From: Glaciimonas immobilis
GTDB taxonomy: Bacteria > Pseudomonadota > Gammaproteobacteria > Burkholderiales > Burkholderiaceae_D
DNA length: 64,000 nt
Assembly: GCF_011947285.1 (NCBI RefSeq)
Contig: NZ_JAAOZT010000002.1
Location: forward strand, 1 to 64,000
Reading direction: 5' to 3'
Shown: positions 56,588-64,000 of the stretch, one piece after another
How positions within the stretch are numbered: position 1 is the stretch's first letter
How the letters are laid out: every line of letters begins with the position of its first letter
Made by a program: the position numbers and the translations under genes
Notes under the pieces: model-generated
Database searches by the model: none
What the model saw: only the letters and a program-made list of their open reading frames with translations
What the model was told of the DNA's origin: nothing

Positions 56588-57952
56588 ATGCACCAAGATA
56601 ACACCATTGATATCAAATCACTCGACATGGATGCGCGCGGTATTGGCCATCTGCAAAATGACGATGGAAGTCAAGGAAAAGTCATTTTTGTCGAGGGTGC
56701 TTTGCCCGGAGAAAATGTAAGTTTTCATTCGTTTCGGAAGAAAAAGAAATGGGAATTTGCTACCATGACCGACTTGCACCGAGAGTCGGTGTCGCGGATT
56801 AAACCGCGATGTCAGTTTTACGGAGTGTGTGGGGGCTGCGCAATGCAACATCTTGAGCCTAACGCGCAAGTTGCGGTAAAGCAACGGGTGCTGGAAGACA
56901 ATCTTTGGCATATTAGCAAGATTAAAGCCGACCTAGTGTTGCGGCCGATTTATGGCCCGACTTGGGAGTATCGCTATCGGGCCCGTATTTCGGTACGCAA
57001 TGTGCCCAAGAAAGGTGGTGTACTGGTTGGGTTTCACGAGCGAAAATCACCCTATGTCACCGATATGACTAGCTGTGACATTTTGCCTGCAAAGGTATCG
57101 GCCATGCTTGTGCCGTTACGTGGGCTGATCGGTTCGCTCACGATTATTGAACATTTACCCCAGATTGAGCTGGCCGTCGGCGAGAGTGCGCAGGGCCAAG
57201 TCACGGTAATGGTGTTGCGCATCATGGCAGCATTAAGCGCCGAGGATGAAGTAAAGCTGAAGGCTTTCGCTGACGCGTATGAGGTTCAATGGTGGTTGCA
57301 AACCGGCCCGCCCGAAACCGCCATACCGTATTATCCGGCTCAAAGCGAATTGTATTACACATTGCCCGAATTCAATGTCCGGATGCCATTTAAACCAACC
57401 GATTTCACTCAGGTAAATCACCAAATTAATCGGGTATTGGTAGCTAAAGCGTTACGTTTGCTTGGCGTGCAATCCGAAGACCGGGTGGCCGATTTGTTCT
57501 GTGGGTTAGGTAATTTTACGTTACCGCTCGCTACCTTGGCGCGGGAAGTCGTGGGCATTGAGGGTAGCGATGCGCTTGTCGTGCGCTCCAGAGAGAATGC
57601 CGTCATCAACCAGTTAGAGGGTAAAACGACTTTTTATAGTCGCAATCTGTTTGAGGTGACTACTGCAGATTTTATTGCACTTGGTCAATTTAACCGAATG
57701 CTGATTGATCCTCCGCGCGATGGTGCCGCTACGGTATGCGCCGCTTTGGTAGGGTTGTCTGATATCGGTCGCCGAGACCTGATGCCCACCCGAATCGTGT
57801 ATGTGTCCTGCAGTCCTTCAACGCTGGCCCGGGACGCGGGAACACTGGCGCAAGGCGGGTATCGATTGTCGCAGGCGGGCGTAGTGAATATGTTTCCGCA
57901 TACGGCACACGTGGAATCGATAGCAGTATTTGATTTGGTTCAGCCGCAATAA
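56588..57952 (+). CDS. rlmD: 23S rRNA (uracil-1939-C5)-methyltransferase RlmD
   Basis: A 454-residue SAM-dependent methyltransferase with an N-terminal TRAM domain (KSLDMDARGIGHL...VIFVEGALPGE) and a 4Fe-4S cluster site (CQFYGVCGGC plus an upstream/downstream cysteine). The catalytic half has VADLFCGLGNFTLPLA for SAM, LIDPPRDGA, and the nucleophile cysteine in YVSCSPSTLARD. Length is normal. The 248-bp gap after rpoS shows no gene, only a TATAAT at 56399-56404 without a partner -35. Confidence 0.97.
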   Translation: MHQDNTIDIKSLDMDARGIGHLQNDDGSQGKVIFVEGALPGENVSFHSFRKKKKWEFATMTDLHRESVSRIKPRCQFYGVCGGCAMQHLEPNAQVAVKQRVLEDNLWHISKIKADLVLRPIYGPTWEYRYRARISVRNVPKKGGVLVGFHERKSPYVTDMTSCDILPAKVSAMLVPLRGLIGSLTIIEHLPQIELAVGESAQGQVTVMVLRIMAALSAEDEVKLKAFADAYEVQWWLQTGPPETAIPYYPAQSELYYTLPEFNVRMPFKPTDFTQVNHQINRVLVAKALRLLGVQSEDRVADLFCGLGNFTLPLATLAREVVGIEGSDALVVRSRENAVINQLEGKTTFYSRNLFEVTTADFIALGQFNRMLIDPPRDGAATVCAALVGLSDIGRRDLMPTRIVYVSCSPSTLARDAGTLAQGGYRLSQAGVVNMFPHTAHVESIAVFDLVQPQ

Positions 57953-57998
57953 CCATGACTGTTTGTCTGTCTGCTCGACCCTCATTGCCATACAAAAA

Positions 57999-58021
57999 AG
58001 CCGACTTGTTTCAGTCGGCTT
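57999..58021. terminator. Bidirectional terminator between rlmD and the Bax-inhibitor family gene
   Basis: The perfect 8-bp stem AGCCGACT/AGTCGGCT has a 6-base loop. An A-run precedes it and a T-rich stretch follows, which suits both convergent genes. Confidence 0.8.
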
Positions 58022-58066
58022 CCTGTTTTAATCAACCGGTTATTAATTAACCGATTCGCGCTTAAG

Positions 58067-58768
58067 TCAGTTGCGATTGCCGCCAAAAATACCCAAGAGC
58101 GATAAAAGATTAACGAAGATGTTGTAGACATCCAGATAAATACTTAATGTTGCACGAACGTAGTTTGTCTCGCCACCGTTAATAATTTGTTGCACATCAT
58201 ACAAAATATAAGCGGAAAAAATGGCGATAGCGATGACTGAAATTGCAAAATAAAGCGCTGGAATTTGCATAAACATATTGGCTACGCTCGCTAGTACGAT
58301 AACAATCAGACCTGCAAACAGCCATTTTCCCAAGCCTGAAAAATCACGTTTAGAGACCGTTGCAATCGTCGCCATCACAGCGAATACGATACCGGTACCG
58401 CCAAAAGCCAACATAATTAGTGTTCCGCCATTCGAGAACCGGAGCGTGTGCTCAATCAATCGGGTGAGCATTAGTCCCATAAAGAATGTGAAACCTAGCA
58501 GAACGACAACACCCCATCCGGTATCTTTGGTTTTTTCGATTGCGTAAAAAAAACCGAATGCGATCGCCATAAAAGCGATGAACCCTATCATCGGACTTCC
58601 GGCAAACAGATTGAAGTTCATTTGCACGCCTAGCCAGGCACCCCCAATTGTCGGGATCATAGACAAGGCTAACAACCAGTAAGTATTACGTAACACCCGA
58701 TTGCGAACGCCGCTGACGCTTGCGGTCGTACCTGTTGTGGCATAACGATGTTGTAAATTTGGATTCAT
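58067..58768 (-). CDS. Bax inhibitor-1 / YccA-YbhL family membrane protein
   Basis: A 233-residue protein with seven hydrophobic helices. The C-terminal conserved segments ISVIAIAIFSAYILYDVQQIINGGETNYVRATLSIYLDVYNIFVNLLSLLGIF carry the family acidic residues. In Escherichia coli relatives are YccA (modulator of FtsH) and YbhL; the exact role here is unknown. The ATG at 58768 follows AAAGGGGCAATT on the minus strand, so an upstream in-frame start at 58894 is rejected. Confidence 0.92.
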   Translation of the reverse strand: MNPNLQHRYATTGTTASVSGVRNRVLRNTYWLLALSMIPTIGGAWLGVQMNFNLFAGSPMIGFIAFMAIAFGFFYAIEKTKDTGWGVVVLLGFTFFMGLMLTRLIEHTLRFSNGGTLIMLAFGGTGIVFAVMATIATVSKRDFSGLGKWLFAGLIVIVLASVANMFMQIPALYFAISVIAIAIFSAYILYDVQQIINGGETNYVRATLSIYLDVYNIFVNLLSLLGIFGGNRN

Positions 58769-59205
58769 AATTGCCCCTTTAAATGCCTTAATGTAAGCTC
58801 TGACTAGCATAACACGTTGGTGGACGGGTATCGTTACAAGCACCGATTCATCCGTCATCCGCGCCCCGAAACGTCGACAGAACGTAGACAGCAAACTTCT
58901 TGATAGGTTCTACGAAAACGTCTGCCTCGCTAATGGGTTTTTCTTTGGCACTTGGGTTTCGTGGTAAAATCAAAGGTTGATTGAATAATAAATCAATCTA
59001 AAACATCACCCTGGCGGTGGGTTTCGCAATCTGTTTTACTTCACGCAATTTTGTGAGGCTTTGCAAAGGTCGCATACGAGCAAGTGTGCGCCAGATTGTG
59101 GCTGAATTATTATTGCGTTATTGCGTTTTAGTGATTGTTTTAGTGATTGTTTTATTGATTTATACATATTAGTTTGACCCTTTTTACTTATTGGAGTTTT
59201 TTTAA
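58769..59205. other. Intergenic region before ndk with a 12-bp tandem repeat
   Basis: 437 bp without a gene. It must hold divergent promoters. At 59126-59161 the unit TTTTAGTGATTG occurs twice perfectly and a third time altered. TTGGAGT at 59190-59196 is the ndk ribosome-binding site region. Confidence 0.6.
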
Positions 59206-59631
59206 ATGGCAATTGAACGCACACTATCGATTATCAAACCAGACGCAGTCGCTAAAAACGTCATCGGCCAAATTTACAGCCGTTTCGAAACAGCTGGCCT
59301 GAAGATCATTGCTGCGCGCATGATACATTTGTCCCGCGCTGAAGCAGAAGGCTTCTACGCAGTACACGCTGCACGCCCGTTCTTCAAAGATCTGGTTGAT
59401 TTCATGATCTCCGGTCCTGTTATTGTGCAAGCACTAGAAGGCGAAAACGCTGTTCTGACCCACCGTGACCTGATGGGTGCGACCGATCCTAAAAAAGCGG
59501 ACAAAGGTACGATTCGTGCTGATTTCGCTGATTCTATCGATGCTAACGCGGTACATGGTTCCGATGCCGCTGAAACAGCAGCTGTTGAAATCGCTTATTT
59601 CTTCCCAGCATTGAACGTATACTCACGTTAA
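59206..59631 (+). CDS. ndk: Nucleoside diphosphate kinase
   Basis: A 141-residue kinase that transfers the gamma phosphate from ATP to NDPs through a phosphohistidine. The N terminus is [20 protein letters not shown], the middle has [16 protein letters not shown], and the active-site histidine is in NAVHGSDA near residue 117. It is full length. It opens the conserved ndk-rlmN-pilW-rodZ-ispG run. Confidence 0.98.
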   Translation: MAIERTLSIIKPDAVAKNVIGQIYSRFETAGLKIIAARMIHLSRAEAEGFYAVHAARPFFKDLVDFMISGPVIVQALEGENAVLTHRDLMGATDPKKADKGTIRADFADSIDANAVHGSDAAETAAVEIAYFFPALNVYSR

Positions 59632-59944
59632 TTCGCAAGTCGAAATTTTGCAACGTGCCCAAGAATTGTTGGGCGCAAGTAAGCGGTAAGTAGCACGCGG
59701 GTCTTACACCCGCGTTAAATGCGTATTAATCTTTGCGTCTCAAGCGTTGTTTCTCAAGCTTTGTTTCTCAAGCGTTGTGTATCAAGCTTTGTGTATCCAA
59801 GTTTATGAAACGCATAATTTAATGCGCATTAATTAGTTGAAGTTGATAGTAATTAATTGAAGTTGATAGTAGTAGATTGGCGCATCCGATTGCCTGCAAG
59901 CATGCTGTGCACAGCGATGAGTCAATAATTAGATGGAATTTGTT
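59632..59944. repeat. ndk-rlmN spacer with hairpins and two tandem repeat arrays
   Basis: Two hairpins follow ndk: GCCCAA/TTGGGC (59657-59674) and an 8-bp stem ACGCGGGT/ACCCGCGT (59695-59715). Then come four 14-bp units of the form CTCAAGCGTTGTTT with alternating changes plus a partial fifth (59739-59804). Two 20-bp units differing at one base follow at 59831-59870. No gene was seen. Confidence 0.75.
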
Positions 59945-61120
59945 ATGACAGCTCTCACCAACCTGCTGGATCTGGACCCTGCGCAACTTGTCGAATATTG
60001 CGGCGAGTTGGGTGAGAAGCCGTTTCGCGCTAAACAATTGCTCCGCTGGATACATCAGTTCGGGGCGCACGATTTTGAAGCAATGACCGATTTGGCCAAG
60101 TCGTTGCGCGACAAACTGGCAACGCGTGCTATGGTTGCCGCGCCCGCAGTGATTAGTGACCATACATCCACCGACGGCACCCGCAAGTGGCTGCTGGATG
60201 TGGGCCAGGGTAATGCAGTAGAAGCGGTATTTATTCCTGAAGAAAATCGTGGAACCTTATGTATTTCGACCCAGGCCGGTTGCGCCGTTAATTGTCGTTT
60301 TTGCTCTACGGGCAAACAAGGATTCAGTCGGAATTTGACGGTCGGCGAGATTATCGGTCAGTTATGGATGGCCGAATTTGAACTACGTAAATCCAAAAAT
60401 ATCGCACCGGGTCCAAAGGGCGAGCGTCAGATTACCAACGTCGTTATGATGGGCATGGGCGAGCCTCTGCTCAATTATGAACCGACTGTCACTGCGCTGA
60501 AATTAATGCTGGACGACAACGCTTACGGTCTTTCACGTCGTCGCGTCACCTTGTCAACCAGTGGCGTAGTGCCGATGATCGACAAATTATCGCAAGATTG
60601 TGCTGTGGCGTTGGCGGTCTCCTTGCACGCGTCTAACGATACGTTACGCGACGGACTGGTACCTTTAAACAAAAAATATCCGTTGCGGGAATTGATGGCA
60701 TCCTGCAAGCGCTATCTTGAATTTGCGCCACGCGACTTTGTGACATTTGAATATTGCATGCTCGACGGCGTTAACGATAGTGACGCCAACGCCCGCGAGT
60801 TGATTGCTCTGGTGCAGGGTCGCAGCGGTAGTGAGGCGGTATCTTGCAAATTCAACCTGATTCCGTTCAACCCTTTCCCGGAGTCGGGCCTCAAACGGTC
60901 CCATAATCCGCGCATCAAAGCCTTTGCTCAAATCTTGATGGATGCAGGGATTGTCACGACGGTACGTAAAACCCGCGGCGATGATATCGACGCTGCTTGC
61001 GGACAACTAGCCGGTGAGGTGCAGGATCGCACCAAAGTGCAGGAACGCATGCAAAAAATGGTTGAGTACCAGACTAAATTTGGTAAAAACTTTGGTCGTA
61101 TCGTTGAGGTATTCGAGTGA
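59945..61120 (+). CDS. rlmN: Dual-specificity RNA methyltransferase RlmN
   Basis: A 391-residue radical SAM enzyme that methylates C2 of A2503 in 23S rRNA and A37 in tRNAs. The radical SAM cysteines are in CAVNCRFC (CX3CX2C). Landmarks are [27 protein letters not shown], and the C-terminal methyl-carrying cysteine in [14 protein letters not shown] 59945 has GGA seven bases upstream and is preferred over ATG 59933. The next gene overlaps its 3' end by four bases. Confidence 0.97.
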   Translation: MTALTNLLDLDPAQLVEYCGELGEKPFRAKQLLRWIHQFGAHDFEAMTDLAKSLRDKLATRAMVAAPAVISDHTSTDGTRKWLLDVGQGNAVEAVFIPEENRGTLCISTQAGCAVNCRFCSTGKQGFSRNLTVGEIIGQLWMAEFELRKSKNIAPGPKGERQITNVVMMGMGEPLLNYEPTVTALKLMLDDNAYGLSRRRVTLSTSGVVPMIDKLSQDCAVALAVSLHASNDTLRDGLVPLNKKYPLRELMASCKRYLEFAPRDFVTFEYCMLDGVNDSDANARELIALVQGRSGSEAVSCKFNLIPFNPFPESGLKRSHNPRIKAFAQILMDAGIVTTVRKTRGDDIDAACGQLAGEVQDRTKVQERMQKMVEYQTKFGKNFGRIVEVFE

Positions 61121-61938
61121 AAGGAGGGGGCTCAATAGTTTTCACCCTGATCGTCGTCACTGTGCTGACGATGTTAGCGGGATGCTCCGCTGTTTCCGGT
61201 AACAACCGAATCGATAACGACGACGGCGCACGTCGTGAACTTCCGACCAATTCGGACTTAACCGATGCGCAGCGGCGTGCACGCATCCGGCTTGAACTGG
61301 CGGTCGGGTATTATGGACAGGGTCAACTGGAAGTCGCGTTAGATGAAGTAAAGCAGGCCATCAACGCGGACCCAACGCTTGCCGATGCATACAGCGTGCG
61401 CGGATTAATTTATATGGACATGGACGAAACCGGTCTAGCAGACGATAATCTCCAGCGCGCGCTCAAGTTAGCACCAAACAATCCGGATATCGCCAATAAT
61501 TACGGCTGGTTTCTTTGCAAAAATGGACGAGAAAAAGAGTCGATCGCCTATTTTCAGACTGCCTTAAAGAGTCGATTGTATCTTTCTCCTGCCAAGGCGC
61601 TTACTAACGCCGGAGTTTGTAGTTTAAAGATGAGGGATATCGCCAGTGCAGAGCGTTATTTTTTGCAGGCTTTTCAGTTTAATGCCGGAAACCCTCTGAC
61701 TAACGTGCATCTTGCGATGCTGGCAATCGATCGCAATGATGCTGAGCGGGCACGGTTTTATATGGGCCTGGTCACTAAAGTGGACGTGCTAGGGGCAGAT
61801 GTTTTATGGCTCGCCGTTAAAGTGGAGCGTAAGCTTGGTGACCGCGTAGCGGAAGCAAATCTGGTCACGCAATTGCGTCGGCTTTATCCAGGATCGCCAG
61901 AATATGCGTCCTATCAGCGCGGAGTCTTAAATGAGTAA
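61117..61938 (+). CDS. pilW: Type IV pilus biogenesis/stability lipoprotein PilW (PilF)
   Basis: A 273-residue outer-membrane lipoprotein with a lipobox LTMLAGC (Cys near 24). TPR repeats cover roughly 55-250 ([74 protein letters not shown]). It acts as pilotin for the PilQ secretin of type IVa pili, a system separate from the Tad pilus in this window. The GTG start overlaps rlmN. It also overlaps rodZ. Confidence 0.93.
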   Translation: MKGGGSIVFTLIVVTVLTMLAGCSAVSGNNRIDNDDGARRELPTNSDLTDAQRRARIRLELAVGYYGQGQLEVALDEVKQAINADPTLADAYSVRGLIYMDMDETGLADDNLQRALKLAPNNPDIANNYGWFLCKNGREKESIAYFQTALKSRLYLSPAKALTNAGVCSLKMRDIASAERYFLQAFQFNAGNPLTNVHLAMLAIDRNDAERARFYMGLVTKVDVLGADVLWLAVKVERKLGDRVAEANLVTQLRRLYPGSPEYASYQRGVLNE

Positions 61939-62863
61939 GCCGGAACAACTTATTGCTAAACCCTCCGGCGAGGAAGCAATTCAGAATAACGAACCTGCCG
62001 CAGTGCCCGCGCTGTCGGTGGGCGAGCAGCTGGCTCACATGCGGAAGCAGCATGGCTGGTCTATCGACGACGTTGCCAATCAGTTAAAACTTGCACCGCG
62101 CCAAATCTATGCCATCGAAACCGATGACTATGATGCGTTGCCGACGATCGTCATGACACGTGGATACATTCGCTCCTATGCGAAGATGTTGGGCCTTGAT
62201 CCCGCGACAATTCTGCCGAGTACAGTTCCAGTCAATGCGGCCAAAGTGCAGGTATTCGGCAAGCAACCCAACGCAACTATTTTTTCTGAGTCCCGACTGT
62301 TACTGGCGGGTCGTAATAGCAGGGTGCCTTATAACTGGATTTTCGGAGTGGTCGGGGTCATCGTGATCGGCCTGGTGCTGGCGCAATTTGGCGGCTTATC
62401 CATATTGCGTCAGGCACCGGTTTCATCTGGCTCTTCTTTACCTGCATCGGCAGCCGCCACGTCATCGAACGGGGCAACGGTTGAAACTGGTAATGCAGCG
62501 CAGGAGCAGGCAGCAAAAAGCACGGAAAATATCACCGACGGCGCGGCATTGGCACCCGTTGCCGTAGTCGCTGAAGCGCTCAAACCGGGTGTTCCCGCGG
62601 TTGGTGCAGTCTCTGCTGTGGGTGCCGTCAACCAGTTGAGCTTAACCTTCAAGCAGGACTCCTGGGTTGAAATAAGACGGGCAGATAAAACTTCCCTCTA
62701 CTCACGTGTAGGAAAAGCTGGCACTACCGAGACGTTTGATATTAATCAACCCGTCTCTCTTGTTGTGGGTAATCTGGCCGGCGTAGAGGCTACGTTTCGA
62801 GGTGCTGCGGTTGATCTGAAGGCCGGTGCAAAGAGTAATATTGCCCGACTCAATCTGAAATAA
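61931..62863 (+). CDS. rodZ: RodZ-like cytoskeletal helix-turn-helix membrane protein
   Basis: A 310-residue protein with an N-terminal helix-turn-helix ([30 protein letters not shown], about 34-65, then [16 protein letters not shown]), one transmembrane helix ([19 protein letters not shown], about 138-156), an Ala/Ser-rich linker, and a C-terminal DUF4115 beta domain ([25 protein letters not shown]). RodZ links MreB to the cell-wall machinery. The ATG overlaps pilW by 8 bp. Confidence 0.9.
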   Translation: MSKPEQLIAKPSGEEAIQNNEPAAVPALSVGEQLAHMRKQHGWSIDDVANQLKLAPRQIYAIETDDYDALPTIVMTRGYIRSYAKMLGLDPATILPSTVPVNAAKVQVFGKQPNATIFSESRLLLAGRNSRVPYNWIFGVVGVIVIGLVLAQFGGLSILRQAPVSSGSSLPASAAATSSNGATVETGNAAQEQAAKSTENITDGAALAPVAVVAEALKPGVPAVGAVSAVGAVNQLSLTFKQDSWVEIRRADKTSLYSRVGKAGTTETFDINQPVSLVVGNLAGVEATFRGAAVDLKAGAKSNIARLNLK

Positions 62864-62882
62864 GTCAGAAAGCGAATTTTCC

Positions 62883-64000
62883 ATGTCGGATATCAATCCT
62901 TTTACGTCGTCTGGTCCAGGCGCGCGCCGCGTTAGCCGCATTGCGACGGTAGCCTATGGCGCGCGTCAGATTTTGATCGGTGGCGGTGCACCGGTGGTAG
63001 TGCAGTCGATGACCAATACGGATACCGCAGACGCAATTGGTACAGCGATACAGGTTAAGGATCTGGCCCGGGCAGGGTCCGAACTTGTGCGCATTACCGT
63101 GGATAGACCGGAAGCGGCACAGGCAGTCCCGGCGATTCGCGAGCAACTCGATAAAATGGGCATTGACGTGCCTTTAGTGGGCGATTTTCACTATAACGGT
63201 CACACGCTGCTGAATGATTATCCCGACTGTGCCAAGGCGTTGTCCAAATATCGAATCAACCCCGGAAATGTGGGTAAAGGCGCAAAGCGAGATACCCAGT
63301 TTGCACAAATGATCGAGGCAGCCTGCAAATACGACAAACCGGTGCGCATTGGCGTAAATTGGGGAAGTCTTGATCAGGCATTATTGGCGCGGATTATGGA
63401 CCAGAATGCTCTGCGAAATGAACCTTGGGGCGCGCAGCAGGTCATGTATGAAGCTTTGGTGACCTCGGCCATAGAAAACGCCATCCGCGCGGAAGAGTTG
63501 GGATTGGCAGCAGACCGTATTATTCTGTCCTGCAAAGTTTCTGGCGTACAGGATTTGATTGCCGTGTACCGTGAATTGGCGCGTCGCTGCGATTATCCTT
63601 TGCACCTGGGATTGACAGAAGCGGGCATGGGAAGCAAAGGCATCGTGGCTTCTACAGCAGCGTTATCGATACTGTTGCAAGAAGGTATAGGCGACACGAT
63701 CAGGATCTCGCTCACCCCTGAACCGGGCGGCGATCGGACTAAAGAGATAGTGGTGGCGCAGGAGATTTTACAGACGATGGGTTTGCGAAAATTTGCACCC
63801 ATGGTGATTGCATGCCCAGGATGCGGCCGCACCACATCAACGGTATTCCAGGATTTGGCGGATAAAATTCAAACCTACCTGCGCGATCAGATGCCGGTAT
63901 GGAAAAAAGCTTATCCCGGTGTTGAAGGCATGAACGTCGCTGTCATGGGTTGTATCGTCAATGGACCGGGCGAATCCAAACATGCAAATATAGGCATCAG
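62883..64000 (+). CDS. ispG: 4-hydroxy-3-methylbut-2-enyl-diphosphate synthase, 3' end outside window
   Basis: An Fe-S enzyme of the MEP isoprenoid pathway. From ATG 62883 the protein begins [13 protein letters not shown]. It has [13 protein letters not shown], the VRITVD region, and the cluster cysteines in CPGCGR near residue 312 and in CIVNGPGE near 357. About 372 codons are present, and the frame is open at the window edge, so only the last part is missing. It is the fifth gene of the ndk-rlmN-pilW-rodZ-ispG run, 20 bp after rodZ. Confidence 0.96.
   Translation, partial: MSDINPFTSSGPGARRVSRIATVAYGARQILIGGGAPVVVQSMTNTDTADAIGTAIQVKDLARAGSELVRITVDRPEAAQAVPAIREQLDKMGIDVPLVGDFHYNGHTLLNDYPDCAKALSKYRINPGNVGKGAKRDTQFAQMIEAACKYDKPVRIGVNWGSLDQALLARIMDQNALRNEPWGAQQVMYEALVTSAIENAIRAEELGLAADRIILSCKVSGVQDLIAVYRELARRCDYPLHLGLTEAGMGSKGIVASTAALSILLQEGIGDTIRISLTPEPGGDRTKEIVVAQEILQTMGLRKFAPMVIACPGCGRTTSTVFQDLADKIQTYLRDQMPVWKKAYPGVEGMNVAVMGCIVNGPGESKHANIGI

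Noticed and set aside
58769-58894. Upstream extension of the Bax-inhibitor family protein by 42 residues
   Set aside because: The internal start at 58768 has a strong ribosome-binding site and gives the normal family length; the extension is unlike the family.

Overview
The window reads as chromosome of a betaproteobacterium of the order Burkholderiales, most likely family Oxalobacteraceae (Collimonas, Glaciimonas or Herbaspirillum-like). This is inferred from two housekeeping blocks in the order usual for that group (surE-pcm-nlpD-rpoS-rlmD and ndk-rlmN-pilW-rodZ-ispG), a class I ilvC, and small family proteins common there (DUF2968, DUF1289, DUF3613). I saw no rRNA, tRNA or CRISPR array.

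Layout. (1) 0-13.1 kb: ilvC, then a catabolic island. It holds a sensor-less sigma-54 activator, an IclR regulator, a TRAP transporter (DctP plus fused DctQM), and a divergently transcribed thiolase and acyl-CoA ligase. An IS110 remnant follows, then pobA and a PcaK-type aromatic-acid permease. The 400-bp divergent region at 6.5-6.9 kb carries a sigma-54 promoter on each strand, with three GTGTCGCA repeats between them. (2) 13.1-31.1 kb: a surface-structure locus. It opens with a strong sigma-54 promoter and a long leader, followed by a Gly/Thr-rich lipoprotein and a TpsB-type outer-membrane transporter with no TpsA partner. A complete Flp/Tad pilus cluster follows (flp, tadV, tadE, rcpC, rcpA, tadZ, tadA, tadB, tadC, tadD, DUF3613, tadG, DUF4282), closed by a second sigma-54 activator that probably controls it. 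(3) 31.4-32.7 kb: two small conserved genes (DUF2968, DUF1289). (4) 32.9-51.4 kb: a co-directional aryl-polyene (APE/xanthomonadin/flexirubin-type) pigment cluster with many overlapping genes, ending in a phosphopantetheinyl transferase. (5) 51.4-64 kb: a convergent phasin gene, surE-pcm-nlpD-rpoS, rlmD, a Bax-inhibitor-1 family membrane protein, ndk, rlmN, pilW, rodZ and a truncated ispG.

How the genes work together. In the island, the TRAP system would import an organic acid, the ligase would activate it and the thiolase would cleave it. PobA and the permease take up 4-hydroxybenzoate and hydroxylate it to protocatechuate. The Tad genes build an adhesive Flp pilus. The pigment cluster would prime an aryl acid made by an ammonia lyase, extend it on two dedicated carrier proteins with two ketosynthases plus a chain-length factor, a ketoreductase and two dehydratases, and then attach it to a membrane anchor by acyl- and glycosyltransferases. 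LolA- and MMPL-type proteins would export it.

Most unusual points: the divergent sigma-54 module; the lipoprotein/TpsB pair joined to the Tad locus under a sigma-54 promoter; a 104-bp inverted-repeat element that supplies the tadD start context; a triple ligase-dehydratase-glycosyltransferase fusion; an ammonia lyase with an atypical selectivity pair; a halogenase-like flavoenzyme; and in-frame tandem repeats in linkers of many genes. All functions rest on reading sequence by eye; no searches were run.
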